From JAPPHA01 sp965220985 (GTDB lineage Bacteria; Pseudomonadota; Alphaproteobacteria; Rhodobacterales; Rhodobacteraceae), in NCBI GenBank assembly GCA_965220985.1, contig OZ244854.1, positions 620,001-684,000 of the forward strand: a stretch of 64,000 nt of DNA. The letters are read 5' to 3'. The notes beneath the pieces were generated by a model. The model searched no databases. It saw only the letters and a list, made by a program, of their open reading frames with translations, and was not told where the DNA came from. Position 1 is the stretch's first letter, and the number at the start of each line of letters is the position of its first letter. Positions 54,278 to 62,351 of this stretch are shown here, piece by piece. The position numbers were made by a program, and so were the translations under genes.

Positions 54278-54871
54278 CATAAACCCGCTCGCAGAAAGCG
54301 GTCTCAGTCTGGAATGGGGCGGCAAGTCTTGTCCGCTTTCTTTGGTTTCCGATGCGGCTCCGCATCAAGCCAAAGTCATCATTTCAGCCCCTGTTCCGTT
54401 GCGTGTCGGCACGCTGCGGTTGCATTCTGAATCTTTTATCAAGTTCAGACATTTTGAAACGCAAGTGCTTGAAATCATTGGATTCGATTTTCAAAAAGGG
54501 CACTACATTCTCGGCGGCCAATAAACGTCGTCACGGCTCGTTTCTTGCAGCAACCCAAAACGAAACATTCGATAAGAGACCTTGGGAAATGGCGCGCCCA
54601 CGCAGCCTGAACCCACCGTTCAAGTGCAATCGGAATTGCGTTCAAGTGATTTCGGAATCGCGTTCAAGTGCGATCGGAATTCGCATGGAGCTCGTCGCGA
54701 CTCGAGAACACTTCACTATGACGAACCTGCGTGAAGGAAACGGGCCGTCATTGCCATGCCTGCCGTATCGCGACAATGTGATGTCGCTTTCATGGTCGCC
54801 GCAGACCCGCCCTTCATGCACCATCATGCGTACCCGGGCGGCCAGAATGGCTGATCAGCAGGAGGAGGGAA
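54278..54871. other. Intergenic region with A/T-richer DNA and a short tandem repeat
   Basis: 594 bases between HyuB and the Rieske oxygenase gene. A/T-richer by eye than its neighbours, especially 54420-54530. It contains the three 22-bp repeats listed separately. No gene is supported. The oxygenase ribosome site (GGAGGAGG) is at its right end. Confidence 0.5.
54618..54683. repeat. Three adjacent 22-bp imperfect repeats
   Basis: Units at 54618, 54640 and 54662 each begin GTTCAAGTG and continue with an A/T-CGGAAT-like part, head to tail with no spacers. Multiple short terminal repeats of this kind occur at the ends of IS21-family elements, so this may be the remnant of one end. A binding site for a regulator of the next gene is also possible. 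No transposase is nearby. Confidence 0.75.
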
Positions 54872-56014
54872 ATGACCCAGTCTCAAGAGAACCTGCGCGC
54901 CCTTGCAGCCGACTACTACGTGAGCGAGGACGTGTTCGCCGAGGAACGTGAAAAGCTGTTCTTCAAGGCCTGGCAATATGCCTGCCATGTCAGCGAACTG
55001 ACCGAGCCGGGCGACTATGTCGCGACCAGCATTCTCGGCCAGAACGTGTTTGTCGTGCGCGACCAAGACCGGAAAATCCGCGCCTTTCACAATGTCTGCC
55101 CCCATCGCGGCCACAAGCTGGTCGAAGGGTCGGGGCGAACGCGCGTCATCGTCTGCCCGTACCATCACTGGAGCTACTCGCTCGATGGATCGTTGCGACG
55201 CGTGCGCAAGAGTGAAACCAGCGCCGTGCCCGAGCGAAAGGACATTTGCCTGAAATCGGTCCGGGTGGACCGGATGCTGGACTTCATCTTCGTCAATCTT
55301 GATCCAAGCGCCCTGCCGATTGCCGAATTCTGGCCGGGCATCGAAGCGCAGATCCGCGAAAAATGCCCCAAGGTGGACAGCTATGTCCTGGGCGAAACCG
55401 CTGCAGCGATTCACGAGGTCGACGTCGCGGCCAACTGGAAGATCCAGATCGACAACTATCTCGAGTGCCAGCATTGCCGCCACGGGCATGTTTCGTTCGC
55501 TGACATGCTGGACATCAACAACCAGACCTACGAACTGACCAGGAACGCGGCCTACAACTTCATCCCCGGCAGCAGGAAGGCCGAGAATCTGGCCTATCCC
55601 CTGGACCTGGAACACGACGAAACAGACCTGCATTTCTGGTTCCTGTTCCCCAATGTCGGCATCTCGCAGTTTGCCGGTCCGGGCAACCTGACGCTCTTCC
55701 AATGGAACCCGATCGGCACCGATCGCGGGCTGCGTTGGAGCATCAACCTGGAACCGGCCGAACCCACCGACCCGGGCATGCGCGAGCGTCAGGAAAAACG
55801 AGCGATCTGGGGCCGCGACGTGCTGCAATCCGAGGACATTTCGTTCCTCCTGTCGGTGCAGGAAGGCATGAACCAGCGGTCGTTTGACCGGGGCTGGTAC
55901 ATCGTGGATTGGGAGAACATCGAATTCTCCGAAGCGATGATGCGCCATTTCCACGACACCTATCTGGAACACATGGGCCGCAAGTCGCCGGTGACCGTGC
56001 GCGCCGTCGCATGA
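54872..56014 (+). CDS. Rieske non-heme iron oxygenase alpha subunit
   Basis: 380 aa with GGAGGAGG directly upstream. The Rieske cluster motif CPHRGH (about residues 74-79) and CPYHHW (about 94-99) gives the C-x-H ... C-x2-H ligands. The mononuclear iron site is in IDNYLECQHCRHGH near 192, with DISFLL near 327 for the acidic ligand. No ferredoxin or reductase gene lies beside it. It shares its stop with the start of the CoA-transferase gene (ATGA), so they act together. Betaine or carnitine-type amines and aromatic acids are known substrates of the family. The substrate here is unassigned. Confidence 0.9.
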   Translation: MTQSQENLRALAADYYVSEDVFAEEREKLFFKAWQYACHVSELTEPGDYVATSILGQNVFVVRDQDRKIRAFHNVCPHRGHKLVEGSGRTRVIVCPYHHWSYSLDGSLRRVRKSETSAVPERKDICLKSVRVDRMLDFIFVNLDPSALPIAEFWPGIEAQIREKCPKVDSYVLGETAAAIHEVDVAANWKIQIDNYLECQHCRHGHVSFADMLDINNQTYELTRNAAYNFIPGSRKAENLAYPLDLEHDETDLHFWFLFPNVGISQFAGPGNLTLFQWNPIGTDRGLRWSINLEPAEPTDPGMRERQEKRAIWGRDVLQSEDISFLLSVQEGMNQRSFDRGWYIVDWENIEFSEAMMRHFHDTYLEHMGRKSPVTVRAVA

Positions 56015-58494
56015 GCGGAACAAGACCGCTGACCGGGGTTCGGGTTCTGGACTTCGGACACTACCTGGCCGGGCCGCTGGTCGGGATGATGCTTGCCGAC
56101 ATGGGGGCGGACGTGCTGCGCATCGATCCGCCCGGCGGGCCACGATGGACCGATCCAGCCTTCGACATGCTGTCGCGCGGCAAGCATGTTTTCGAGATCG
56201 ACCTCAAGTCCGATGCAGGGCGAACGCGCGCGATCGAATTGGCGAAGCGCTCTGACATCGTGATCGAGAACTTTCGCCCCGGCGTCGTGAGCCGGTTGGG
56301 TGTCGGCCCGGACGAAATGCGGCAAGCCAATCCGGGGTTGATCTACCTGGCCATGCCCGGCTTTGCCTCGGCCGATCCGGAGTTGGCTGATCTCGCAGCG
56401 TGGGAGGCGATCATTGCCGCCCGCACCGGGCAATTCACCGACATGGGGCTCAATCGGCGCCTCATGGGCATCAAGGCTTCATTCTCGCCGCTCGGCCTCG
56501 CCTCGGCCTATGCCGCCAGTTTTGGCGCAATGTCGGTTCTGTTTGCACTGCACTCGCGCGCGACAACCGGCGGCGACCATATCGAAGTGCCGCTGGCCTC
56601 GGCCCTTTTCGAGGGTTTGGCCTACAACCACGAGCAGATCGAGGAGTATCCCGACCGCTACAAATCGCCGCGCGAGTTGGAACTGGACCGCCGCGCAGCA
56701 GCGGGCGAACCCTGCGACCTGGATTTTGCCGAACTGTCGGAGTTCCTCGATCCGTTCTATCGCACCTACACATGCCAGGACGGGCGCGGATTCTACGTGG
56801 TCGCAGGCAGCGTCGCCACCCATCCGGCGCGCGTTCTTCGGACGCTCGACCTGGATCACCTGCTGGATGAACTTCCCGTGTTCGACCCTTACCTGGACAC
56901 GGAGGAATGGCCAGACGAGTGGACGCTCAGCAACTATCCGGTTGGGGCTCGGGATCGCGACCGCATCGCTTCGGCGATGAAGGCCGCGTTTCTGACACGG
57001 CCCGCCCATGAATGGGACGAACTCTTCGGGACGGCCAAGGCCCCGGCAACCGCGCAGCGCACGACCAAGGAATGGCTGCATGACCCGCACGCCACCGCAT
57101 CGGGTCTGATTCTCAGTGTCGATGACCCAATGCACGGCCCGATGCAGCAGATGGGCAATGTGGCCTGGCTGGCCGGAGACCGCGATGCCGTGCGGAAATC
57201 TCCAGCCATCACAGGCGAAAAGGCCCGCAACCATGTCACGCGAATCCTGGGCGAACCGCCCCGCCCGCATTTTGAACCGGCGCAGCGGGTCGGATGGCTG
57301 GACGGGTTGAAGGTGGTTGATCTGACCAATGTGATCGCCGGACCGACGATCGCTTCGACCTTGGCGCGGTTCGGCGCGAAGGTGACACACGTGCAGCCCG
57401 TCACGCCTTCGGTGGATCCGTGGAACACGGTGGTGTTTGGATTGCAGGCCAACCGCGGCAAGGAAAGCGTTCTGCTGAACCTGCGCGACGAGGCCGGGCG
57501 TGACGCGTTGAACCGGCTGATCCTGCAGACGGACGTGATCACCCTGAATGCAACGGACGCGCAGCGCGATGGGCTGGGCCTTTCGCCAGACGAGATCGCC
57601 CGCATCAACCCCAATGCGATCCTGGTGCAACTCGATGCCTTTGGCGGACCGATGCGAGGGCCAAAATCGGATCACCTGGGATATGACGATCTGGCTCAGG
57701 CGGCGACGGGGATCATGGTGCGCTTCGGCGGCGGTACGGACACCCCCGAAGAACATGCCCACGCGGGCACCATCGATGTTCTGGCGGGGCTGACCGCCTG
57801 CGTTTCGTTGGGAGGCGCGTTGATCCAAAAACAGGCCACGGGCAGGGTAGATGTCGCCCGATCATCGCTGGCGGCATCAGGGGCGATGATCCAGGCCCAG
57901 TTCATGCATGACTTTGCCGGACGCGCTCCCTTCGACGAAGCGTCCGGACGCACCGCACTGGGCGCAGGGCCATGCTATCACTGTTACCGGGCGTCAGATG
58001 GCTGGTTCTTCTGGGCAGCTCCAACCGATGGCCCCGAGGTCCTCGGCAATGTGCCAGATCTTGCCGACCTCGCCGCACTCTCCGGTGACCAGTTGCACGA
58101 GGAACTGGGCCATCGCTTCAAGTCTCGACCTGTCGCGTACTGGTCTCGCTGCCTGAACCGCGAATCAAGCGCCGCTGTGCCTCTGGCTTCAATGCTGGAG
58201 ACCCGCGATCGGTCGCTGCATCTGGAAAGCGAAGGACGCGCTGACATTCAAATGGCGACATACCGAGCGGTGCGCCATGACGCGCACCCAATGGGCCGAT
58301 GGTGCGACCTTGCGGCCCCAAATGCGATACGACCAGCCAATGGGACGATCACGACACCTGCACCGGCACCCAAGTTTGGCAGAGACACGATCGAGGTCTT
58401 GACCAGGCTCGGATACACGGATGAAGAGGTTCAGGAGATGCTTTCGAGCCGGTCAGCCACAACAAGCTGGTCTGCACGCTACCTTCCCGAGTGA
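56011..58494 (+). CDS. Double-domain class III (CaiB/BaiF) CoA-transferase
   Basis: 827 aa from ATG 56011 with two full family III domains in tandem (about 1-400 and 415-827), each starting with GVRVLDFGHYLAGPLVGMMLADMGA or LKVVDLTNVIAGPTIASTLARFGAK. In the second domain the motif with the catalytic Asp reads GYDDLAQAATGIM, whereas the first has AAWEAIIAARTGQF, so Glu stands where Asp should be. This 'one active half' arrangement resembles DddD, the DMSP CoA-transferase/lyase. It should move CoA to a small acid linked to the product of the Rieske oxygenase. DddD function itself is not claimed. Confidence 0.85.
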   Translation: MSGTRPLTGVRVLDFGHYLAGPLVGMMLADMGADVLRIDPPGGPRWTDPAFDMLSRGKHVFEIDLKSDAGRTRAIELAKRSDIVIENFRPGVVSRLGVGPDEMRQANPGLIYLAMPGFASADPELADLAAWEAIIAARTGQFTDMGLNRRLMGIKASFSPLGLASAYAASFGAMSVLFALHSRATTGGDHIEVPLASALFEGLAYNHEQIEEYPDRYKSPRELELDRRAAAGEPCDLDFAELSEFLDPFYRTYTCQDGRGFYVVAGSVATHPARVLRTLDLDHLLDELPVFDPYLDTEEWPDEWTLSNYPVGARDRDRIASAMKAAFLTRPAHEWDELFGTAKAPATAQRTTKEWLHDPHATASGLILSVDDPMHGPMQQMGNVAWLAGDRDAVRKSPAITGEKARNHVTRILGEPPRPHFEPAQRVGWLDGLKVVDLTNVIAGPTIASTLARFGAKVTHVQPVTPSVDPWNTVVFGLQANRGKESVLLNLRDEAGRDALNRLILQTDVITLNATDAQRDGLGLSPDEIARINPNAILVQLDAFGGPMRGPKSDHLGYDDLAQAATGIMVRFGGGTDTPEEHAHAGTIDVLAGLTACVSLGGALIQKQATGRVDVARSSLAASGAMIQAQFMHDFAGRAPFDEASGRTALGAGPCYHCYRASDGWFFWAAPTDGPEVLGNVPDLADLAALSGDQLHEELGHRFKSRPVAYWSRCLNRESSAAVPLASMLETRDRSLHLESEGRADIQMATYRAVRHDAHPMGRWCDLAAPNAIRPANGTITTPAPAPKFGRDTIEVLTRLGYTDEEVQEMLSSRSATTSWSARYLPE

Positions 58495-58564
58495 TCGCAG
58501 ACAAAGTTTCATCGGTTCCCCGAAAGGGCGCCAAAACCGATGCGTCATGCATGCCTGTTCGATT

Positions 58565-59737
58565 CTACATCGACGCGAGGCGGTTCAGAGCTCCGATCAG
58601 CGGCATCGCGCGAATTCCGCCCGGCCCCGGCACATCGCGCTCGCCTGCATAAACCAGGATGCGCTCCGATACGTCCAGGTCGTCGGCTGCAACGTGAAAC
58701 CCGCGCGTGACCTTGGGCGAGGTCGTCCGCTTGATCTCGATGGCACAGGTCTCGCTTCCGGGAAAACTCAGGATCAGATCGATCTCGGCACCGGCTGACG
58801 TGCGATAGAAGTTCGCCTCGGTTCCGCGTGGCGCTGCGGCGACCAGGTTTTCGACGCAGAAACCCTCCCAACTGCCTCCAACGACCGGGTGCCCAAGCAG
58901 GTTCTCCTGTGTCTCGATGCCAAGAAGGGCGTGGACCTGCCCGGAATCCCGAATGTAGACCTTGGGCGACTTGACCAGTCGCTTGCCGACATTAGCGTGC
59001 CATGGCGGCAGTCGCCTGACCAGCATCAGGTCGACGAGAAGATCGAGGTATCGGGCAACGCTTTGACCCGAAACGCCGAGATTGCCGGCAATCTTTGCCG
59101 CGTTCAGCAATCCGCCTTGCTCATGCGCAAGCATGGTCCAGAACCGGTTCAGCGTCTCCGCCGGGATGCGCGAACCGAACGCCGGAATGTCGCGTTCCAG
59201 GTAGGTGCGAATGAAGTCCTCCCGCCAACCCAGGCTGGTCCGATCGTTCTTCGCAAGATAACTGTCGGGGAATCCTCCGCGCAGCCACAGGGACGACATC
59301 CTGTCCGAGCCAGCTTCGGGCAACGTGATCGGAGCGAGTTCATGATAGCTGACTCGTCCGGCCAGCGACTCCGCGCTTTGATGCAGCAACTGCCTGGAGG
59401 CAGACCCCAGCAGAAGGAACTGCCCGGTCCGATATCCCTGCCTGCGCCTGCGGTCGATCTGACCACGCAAGACCGTGAACAGATCCGGCACGCGCTGGAT
59501 CTCGTCGATGACGACGAGTCGTCCCATCTGTTCGTCAAGGTAAGGGTCCGGCTCTGCAAGCACCTGACGATCGGTGGTTCGTTCCATGTCGAGATAGACA
59601 GCGTCGCGACCCTCCGCGATGTCCTGCGCAAGGGTTGTCTTGCCGACTTGTCGTGGTCCAAGCAGAACGACTCCCGCTTGGTTTTCCAAGGCTTCTTCGA
59701 CGGATTCCTTGTGGCTACGATTGATCATTCCTTGCAT
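58565..59737 (-). CDS. AAA_14/DUF4143 family ATPase
   Basis: 390 aa. The P-loop GPRQVGKTT is at 27-35 and Walker B LVVIDEIQRVPDL near 74-86, with the sensor GSASRQLL near 112. A helical DNA-binding-like linker (GVSGQSVARYLDLLVDLMLVRRL) precedes the DUF4143 domain, with AEIDLILSFPGSETCAIEIKRTT near 320, which resembles a PD-(D/E)xK nuclease core (D, E-x-K). Such proteins are common and mobile, and their role is unknown. It stands alone; its start codon lies inside a palindrome. Confidence 0.88.
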   Translation of the reverse strand: MQGMINRSHKESVEEALENQAGVVLLGPRQVGKTTLAQDIAEGRDAVYLDMERTTDRQVLAEPDPYLDEQMGRLVVIDEIQRVPDLFTVLRGQIDRRRRQGYRTGQFLLLGSASRQLLHQSAESLAGRVSYHELAPITLPEAGSDRMSSLWLRGGFPDSYLAKNDRTSLGWREDFIRTYLERDIPAFGSRIPAETLNRFWTMLAHEQGGLLNAAKIAGNLGVSGQSVARYLDLLVDLMLVRRLPPWHANVGKRLVKSPKVYIRDSGQVHALLGIETQENLLGHPVVGGSWEGFCVENLVAAAPRGTEANFYRTSAGAEIDLILSFPGSETCAIEIKRTTSPKVTRGFHVAADDLDVSERILVYAGERDVPGPGGIRAMPLIGALNRLASM

Positions 59738-59764
59738 TTATTCCATGTAATGGAAGATATGCAA
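59732..59764. promoter_or_regulatory. Nested perfect dyad over the DUF4143 ATPase start codon
   Basis: Inner arms TTCCAT (59741-59746) and ATGGAA (59750-59755) with a 3-base centre, and outer arms TTGCAT (59732-59737) and ATGCAA (59759-59764), symmetric about the same centre. The outer left arm contains the ATG of the minus-strand ATPase gene. It may be an operator, or a hairpin hiding the start codon. The 292 bases to the next gene (59738-60029) contain nothing else recognised. Confidence 0.7.
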
Positions 59765-60029
59765 TGTTAAAACGATCATCCCCAACCATATGGCCACCCA
59801 AACTGCCTGTTCGCTTGTCCATTCCAGCGGAATTGGGCCGTCTTGTTTCGGTGGGTCGCATGAAGGATGCGGCCATGCTCAAGGCTGGCTCCGTCCTTCG
59901 CTGCCTTCGTCTCGTCGATGCGACCAGTCGCAGGCAATTCATATCCGCCGCTTTTCATGTTAAAGAGTCCGCTTGGCGCTTCGAGTTTACCGGAAGCCAT
60001 CCTTGGAATTGAATACGGGATTCTTGTTC

Positions 60030-61367
60030 ATGGCAAAACAGCACAACTATCACGAACTGTCGTTTCCGTTCACCGGCGACACATTGTCGCTCGCAACTCG
60101 GATTGTCCAGAAGGCCAATCGAGACAATTACATTCTCTACGAACACGGGGACGAATTGTCCCTGGGGATGGGAGTGAGAGGTCGCGTCACGGTCTATCCA
60201 GACAAGACCGTGGTGGACTGGGACGGCGAAGAACGGATCATCTCTCACGACGCCGGTCTGAGCGAGTCAATCCAGGATGCGCTCGACGGACTGCCTCTCC
60301 AGGGTTGGCGGGCGTACGGGACGGCGACGTTTGAATTGTCGCGATTGAGCTTTCGCATGCCAGTCCCTGACGATGTGCCGCTCGTGAAGCTGTTCATCCC
60401 AAGAGAGGAAGTTCGCATCAATCGGAGCCACGTGCTCGCGCGGGCTCTCGATTCGACAACCCTGACCGCGCTCAAGGACACGATCGAGGAGGCATTGCAC
60501 GACGACCAGACGGTCGAACCGCCTGCCCCTCTTGACCTTGAAACCGAAATCGCCACCCATGACGCGGAAGCCTACAAACGGTCAGTGGCCGAGGCCATCG
60601 CCGAAATCCGGTCGCAAAAATACCGCAAGGTGATCCTGTCGCGTGCGATTCCGCTGTCGCAGACGCTCGACATTCCGGCAAGCTATCTTGCCGGGCGTCA
60701 GGCAAACACCCCGTCGCGGTCGTACCTGCTTCGCCTCGACGGGTTGGAGGCGGGCGGTTTCAGTCCCGAAACGGTGATCGAAGTGACGAGGGACCGCGAG
60801 GTGTTCACGACCCCGCTGGCCGGAACGCGGTCAACCGGAAACAACCTCACGGAAGAGATGCGCCTGCAAGAGGAATTGCTGAGCGACTCCAAGGAAATCG
60901 CCGAGCACGCGATTTCGGTCTACGTGGGTTTCGACGAATTGACGATGGCTTGCGACCCCACCAGCGTTGCCGTGACCAATTTCATGATCGTGGCACGCCG
61001 CGGCGCCGTTCAGCACCTTGCTTCACGCGTGAAGGGCCGCCTGCTCGACAATGTCAGCCCGTGGTACGCGTTCAACGCCCTGTTCCCGGCGGTGACCGCA
61101 TCCGGGGTTCCCAAGCTCAAGTCGATTGACGCGATCGGCCGGTTCGAGGCCAAGCCCCGCGGACTTTACGCCGGATGCGTCATGATCTGCGATGACGAGG
61201 GGATGCTGGACGCGGCTCTGGTGCTGCGGAGTTTCTACCAGAAGGATGGTGCGGCGTGGCTGCAGGCCGGTGCGGGCATCATGAACATGTCGACACCCGA
61301 AAGAGAGCTCGAGGAGACCCGCGAGAAACTCAGCAGCTTCGCGCGAAACCTCGTCGCAGCCACCTGA
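60030..61367 (+). CDS. Salicylate synthase / isochorismate synthase family protein
   Basis: 445 aa from ATG 60030, with GGGA upstream. The chorismate-binding domain carries AGTRSTGNNLTEE, DSKEIAEHAISV, RRGAVQHLASRVKG and ALFPAVTASGVPK followed by PRGLYAGCVMI, the set seen in salicylate synthases (MbtI, Irp9, YbtS) and isochorismate synthases. Salicylate synthases convert chorismate via isochorismate to salicylate for siderophores. No salicylate ligase or NRPS is near; the MFS exporter 1 kb downstream is on the same strand. Confidence 0.82.
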   Translation: MAKQHNYHELSFPFTGDTLSLATRIVQKANRDNYILYEHGDELSLGMGVRGRVTVYPDKTVVDWDGEERIISHDAGLSESIQDALDGLPLQGWRAYGTATFELSRLSFRMPVPDDVPLVKLFIPREEVRINRSHVLARALDSTTLTALKDTIEEALHDDQTVEPPAPLDLETEIATHDAEAYKRSVAEAIAEIRSQKYRKVILSRAIPLSQTLDIPASYLAGRQANTPSRSYLLRLDGLEAGGFSPETVIEVTRDREVFTTPLAGTRSTGNNLTEEMRLQEELLSDSKEIAEHAISVYVGFDELTMACDPTSVAVTNFMIVARRGAVQHLASRVKGRLLDNVSPWYAFNALFPAVTASGVPKLKSIDAIGRFEAKPRGLYAGCVMICDDEGMLDAALVLRSFYQKDGAAWLQAGAGIMNMSTPERELEETREKLSSFARNLVAAT

Positions 61368-61461
61368 CGTTCATCGGCTTCTGGGCGGGCAGCGTCTCTC
61401 AATCTGATGACGGTCCATGCCATTGGTCGCTCACGGACGTCCTGGCAAAGGAAGGTTTGAT

Positions 61462-61803
61462 GTGAATGGCATGCTGAACCACAGGTGACATTCTGGTCCT
61501 GTCCAGTACGGTCACGAAGACAGGGTGTTCCATGGAAGCGTCGACTTCATTCGTGCCCTCGTCACCTTCGAAGGAACGGATGTCGACGGTCTTGAGACCG
61601 CGTTCCGGGAATCGGTCAACGACTACCTGGAACTCTGCGAAGAGCATGGAGCGGAGCCAGACCAGCCGTTCACCGGTTCATTCGACGTACGAACAGGCAC
61701 CAAATTGCACAGACAAGCTGCGATCTACGCGCACCAGAAGGGGCTCAGCCTCGATCGGGTTGTCGTCGAAGCATTGACGCGATTCCCGCCTGCCCAGTCG
61801 TGA
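61462..61803 (+). pseudogene. HicB-type antitoxin gene interrupted by TGA
   Basis: The frame FHGSVDFIRALVTFEGTDVDGL ... AFRESVNDYLELCEEHGAEPDQPFTGSFDVRTGTKLHRQAAIYAHQKGLSLDRVVVEAL is a complete HicB antitoxin C-terminus with a ribbon-helix-helix end. In the same frame upstream HSGPVQYGHEDR still matches the family, but a TGA at 61486-61488 separates it from VNGMLNHR, which starts at GTG 61462 after AAGGAAGG. A shorter protein could start at GTG 61525. No HicA toxin gene lies upstream or downstream, so it is an orphan remnant. Confidence 0.6.
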
Positions 61804-62351
61804 TGCCGGTTCACGGACCGACAACCGCAACTCGATGATGCGTGACAAAGATGCTGTCGGCATCAAGTCGACAAGGGATGGCGGCCAGCGAAGGCGGATA
61901 CCGACTTCTTGAAACTGGAGCCGCAAGCATGCGGCGTGACCGGTCGTCGGGGCAGACCTCGTTGACTGATTTGACCACGACGTGAACAGGAGCCAAGACA
62001 GCATCGGGCGGAAGCCAACTCCTGGTCGGATTTCTTGTGCGTCATTCACGGCGAAACCTGGCGCAACGGCTTGAGCGTCAATCTCTGGATCTGACATCCC
62101 GCAAACCAGTTGAGATCGGCCAATGGAGGCAAGCGGTTCGAGGCATGTAGGTCACCCAAGATCCATCCGAACAATGCCAAGTTGCTCGGAGTCTGCCGCG
62201 TTGATAAAGGCCGTTCCCAAGGAAGATGCCCAACGATTTTGAACCGTGGCGGCGAACGACCCGTATCGGACCCGCTCTTGTCTTGGTGGTGAGTCATGGC
62301 TGACAACAGTCCGTTTCATCAAGGACTCACGGTGCGGCGCCTGGACTGTCC
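61804..62351. other. Intergenic region with no supported gene
   Basis: 548 bases between the HicB remnant and the MFS gene. Only short frames (60-139 codons) without motifs are present. A promoter for the MFS gene is expected at the right end. Confidence 0.4.

Noticed and set aside
54618..54683. CRISPR array
   Set aside because: The three 22-bp units are adjacent with no unique spacers and no cas genes are near.
54352..54951. 199-codon frame across the repeats before the Rieske oxygenase
   Set aside because: It overlaps the oxygenase start with its good ribosome site and crosses the 22-bp repeats; unlikely to be a gene.
61486..61488. Selenocysteine reading of the TGA in the HicB gene
   Set aside because: HicB proteins have no selenocysteine and no downstream structure was seen; decay is the simpler reading.
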